Shown one piece after another: positions 62,526 to 64,000 of a stretch of 64,000 nucleotides of DNA. The translations under genes and the position numbers were made by a program. Under the pieces are notes generated by a model that searched no databases, was not told the origin of the DNA, and worked only from the letters and a program-made list of their open reading frames with translations. How positions within the stretch are numbered: the first letter of the stretch is position 1; each line of letters opens with the position of its first letter. Source of the stretch: Desulfosporosinus acidiphilus SJ4 (GTDB taxonomy: Bacteria; Bacillota; Desulfitobacteriia; Desulfitobacteriales; Desulfitobacteriaceae); NCBI RefSeq assembly GCF_000255115.2, contig NC_018068.1:2885977-2949976 (forward strand), written 5' to 3'.

Positions 62526-64000
62526 CTAAAATACAGCTTGTTCGCGATACTCTCCGAAGACGTCTTTAAGAACAGCGATCATTTCCCCTTCTGTGGCATA
62601 AGCCCGCACGGCATCAAGGATTTTAGGCACTAAATTGTCTGTTTCCAGAGCTGCTTGCTTTAAGCCTTCTAAGGTGGTTTGGACTCGGAGATTATCACGG
62701 CTTTGTTTCAGCGCCTGAAGCCCGCGTACTTGAGCCCTTTCAACCTCCGGATCAATTTTCAGTAAATCGATTTCTGCTTTCCCTTCATTGATAAATTCAT
62801 TAACACCGACAATAATTCGGTCTTTGCTTTCTATCTCTTGTTGATAGCGGTAGGCCGCATCAGCAATTTCCTGCTGGAAGAAGTTCTTCCGAATGGCTTC
62901 CAGTACCCCGCCCAATTCATCAATTTTCCGGAAGTATTCCTCTGCTCCCTCCTCCATCTGATTTGTCAGGGTTTCTACAAAATATGAACCGGCTAAAGGA
63001 TCAATGGTATTCACTACACCTGTTTCATAAGCGAGGATTTGCTGGGTTCTGAGAGCAATTTGGACGGATTTTTGAGTCGGTAATGCTAAGACCTCATCCA
63101 TGGAATTGGTATGCAAAGATTGGGTTCCACCCATGACTGCCGCCATTGCCTGATAGGCAGTTCTCACGATATTATTCTCAGGTTGTTGTCCGGTCAGAGA
63201 ACAACCGGCCGTTTGGGTATGGAAACGCAATAATAAGCTTTCTTCTTTTTTGGCGCCATACTTCTCCTTCATATGACGCGCCCAAATCCGACGAGCGGCT
63301 CGATATTTGGCGATTTCTTCAAAAAAATCCGTATGAGAATTGAAGAAGAACGATAACCGAGGCGCAAAATCGTCAACATCCAAACCGGCCTTGATACCTG
63401 CTTCAACATAAGCAAATCCATCGGCTAGGGTAAAAGCAAGCTCCTGGAGCGCGGTTGCTCCTGCTTCTCGTATGTGATAGCCGCTGATACTGATAGTATT
63501 CCACTTAGGAACATGTTCTTTAGCAAAACCAAAGATATCGGTGATAAGGCGCAAAGACGGTTCGGGAGGAAAGATCCATGACTTTTGGGCTATGTATTCT
63601 TTAAGAATATCATTCTGGATAGTTCCGGTTAGCTTATGAGCGGGAACGCCCTGCTTTTCGGCAGCGACAATATACATGGACCAAACAATAGACGCCGGGG
63701 CATTGATAGTCATAGAGGTACTGACTTTATCAAGGGGGATATCCTTAAACAATATTTCCATGTCAGCCAGCGAGTCGATTGCCACACCCACCCGGCCAAC
63801 CTCCCCGAACGCACGGGGGTGATCCGAATCATATCCCATGATGGTGGGCATATCAAAAGCAACACTCAACCCTGTTTGACCCTGTTCGAGCAAAAACTTA
63901 TACCGTTCATTAGATTCTTTCGCTGTAGCAAAACCTGCAAACTGTCGCATGGTCCATAGCCGGCCGCGATACATATTGGGACGGACACCTCGAGTATAAG
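62526..64000 (-). CDS. Methylmalonyl-CoA mutase, catalytic subunit (5' end beyond window)
   Basis: The frame is open to the last base of the window (reading [20 protein letters not shown]), so the N-terminus is missing; about 491 codons are present. The TIM-barrel catalytic domain has [55 protein letters not shown] and [13 protein letters not shown]. Ring-shift of methylmalonyl-CoA and succinyl-CoA is the family reaction; isobutyryl- or ethylmalonyl-CoA mutases are relatives and cannot be fully excluded. The B12 domain is encoded separately downstream. Confidence 0.93.
   Translation of the reverse strand, partial: YTRGVRPNMYRGRLWTMRQFAGFATAKESNERYKFLLEQGQTGLSVAFDMPTIMGYDSDHPRAFGEVGRVGVAIDSLADMEILFKDIPLDKVSTSMTINAPASIVWSMYIVAAEKQGVPAHKLTGTIQNDILKEYIAQKSWIFPPEPSLRLITDIFGFAKEHVPKWNTISISGYHIREAGATALQELAFTLADGFAYVEAGIKAGLDVDDFAPRLSFFFNSHTDFFEEIAKYRAARRIWARHMKEKYGAKKEESLLLRFHTQTAGCSLTGQQPENNIVRTAYQAMAAVMGGTQSLHTNSMDEVLALPTQKSVQIALRTQQILAYETGVVNTIDPLAGSYFVETLTNQMEEGAEEYFRKIDELGGVLEAIRKNFFQQEIADAAYRYQQEIESKDRIIVGVNEFINEGKAEIDLLKIDPEVERAQVRGLQALKQSRDNLRVQTTLEGLKQAALETDNLVPKILDAVRAYATEGEMIAVLKDVFGEYREQAVF

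Overview
The window looks like the chromosome of an anaerobic, spore-forming Gram-positive bacterium of the Peptococcaceae, most likely Desulfosporosinus or a close relative such as Desulfitobacterium. The basis is moderate-to-low GC, strong AGGAGG-type ribosome sites, two YjcZ-type spore-associated miniproteins, a DUF1657 protein, VanW and NlpC/P60 wall proteins, a SulP permease, and a cluster of corrinoid/tetrahydrofolate one-carbon genes (formate-THF ligase, MetH, methyltransferases). No rRNA, tRNA or CRISPR array was seen. The genus is an inference.

Layout. 1-1.7 kb: threonine-to-glycine catabolism (kbl end, SDR-type threonine dehydrogenase). 1.9-5.8 kb: MFS transporter, a small unannotated ORF, a LysR regulator, TatA, and a soluble chemoreceptor with a diacid-recognition domain. 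6.05-7.93 kb: an IS1182-type insertion sequence with hairpin ends. 8-13 kb: a BlaI/M56-peptidase regulatory pair with a striking palindromic operator, and a class A penicillin-binding protein. 13.5-16.3 kb: SulP permease and a hypothetical protein. 16.7-22.7 kb: a complete ribose operon (rbsR, then rbsDACBK) with two RbsR-type operators. 23-27.6 kb: VanW protein, a Gln-rich ORF, and a two-component system whose promoter matches the promoter in front of the Gln-rich ORF. 27.9-32.2 kb: D-lactate dehydrogenase-like flavoprotein, ferritin-like and DsrE-like proteins.

32.3-42.3 kb is a one-carbon block: MetH, LysR, formate-THF ligase, a DUF2284 protein and a three-component methyltransferase set (UroD-like methyltransferase, corrinoid protein, methyl-THF methyltransferase). 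It can move methyl groups from an unknown donor through a corrinoid protein to tetrahydrofolate. 42.6-44.3 kb is an IS110/IS1111-type element inserted in a dispersed intergenic repeat. 44.5-54 kb holds an amino-acid permease, hypotheticals, a Cys-cluster protein, a C39-like protein, an NlpC/P60 hydrolase, a diguanylate cyclase that shares its sensor domain with the chemoreceptor, and an MGDG-synthase-like glycosyltransferase. 53.8-56.7 kb encodes GtrA, a UDP-sulfoquinovose synthase homolog and a SqdX-like glycosyltransferase, suggesting sulfolipid synthesis. 56.7-60.5 kb has small sporulation-type proteins, a decayed PAS/PucR regulator, an MBL-fold hydrolase and a glyoxalase-family protein. 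60.7-64 kb is a methylmalonyl-CoA mutase cluster with a DUF6125 protein and a BtuF-like protein without a signal peptide; the mutase large subunit runs off the window.

The most unusual signals are non-coding: a covarying hairpin family (both IS1182 ends plus a solo copy), a dispersed repeat in at least three places (one interrupted by the IS110 element), a perfect double BlaI operator, and two promoters with three 11-bp-phased direct repeats at the same distance from an identical -10 box.
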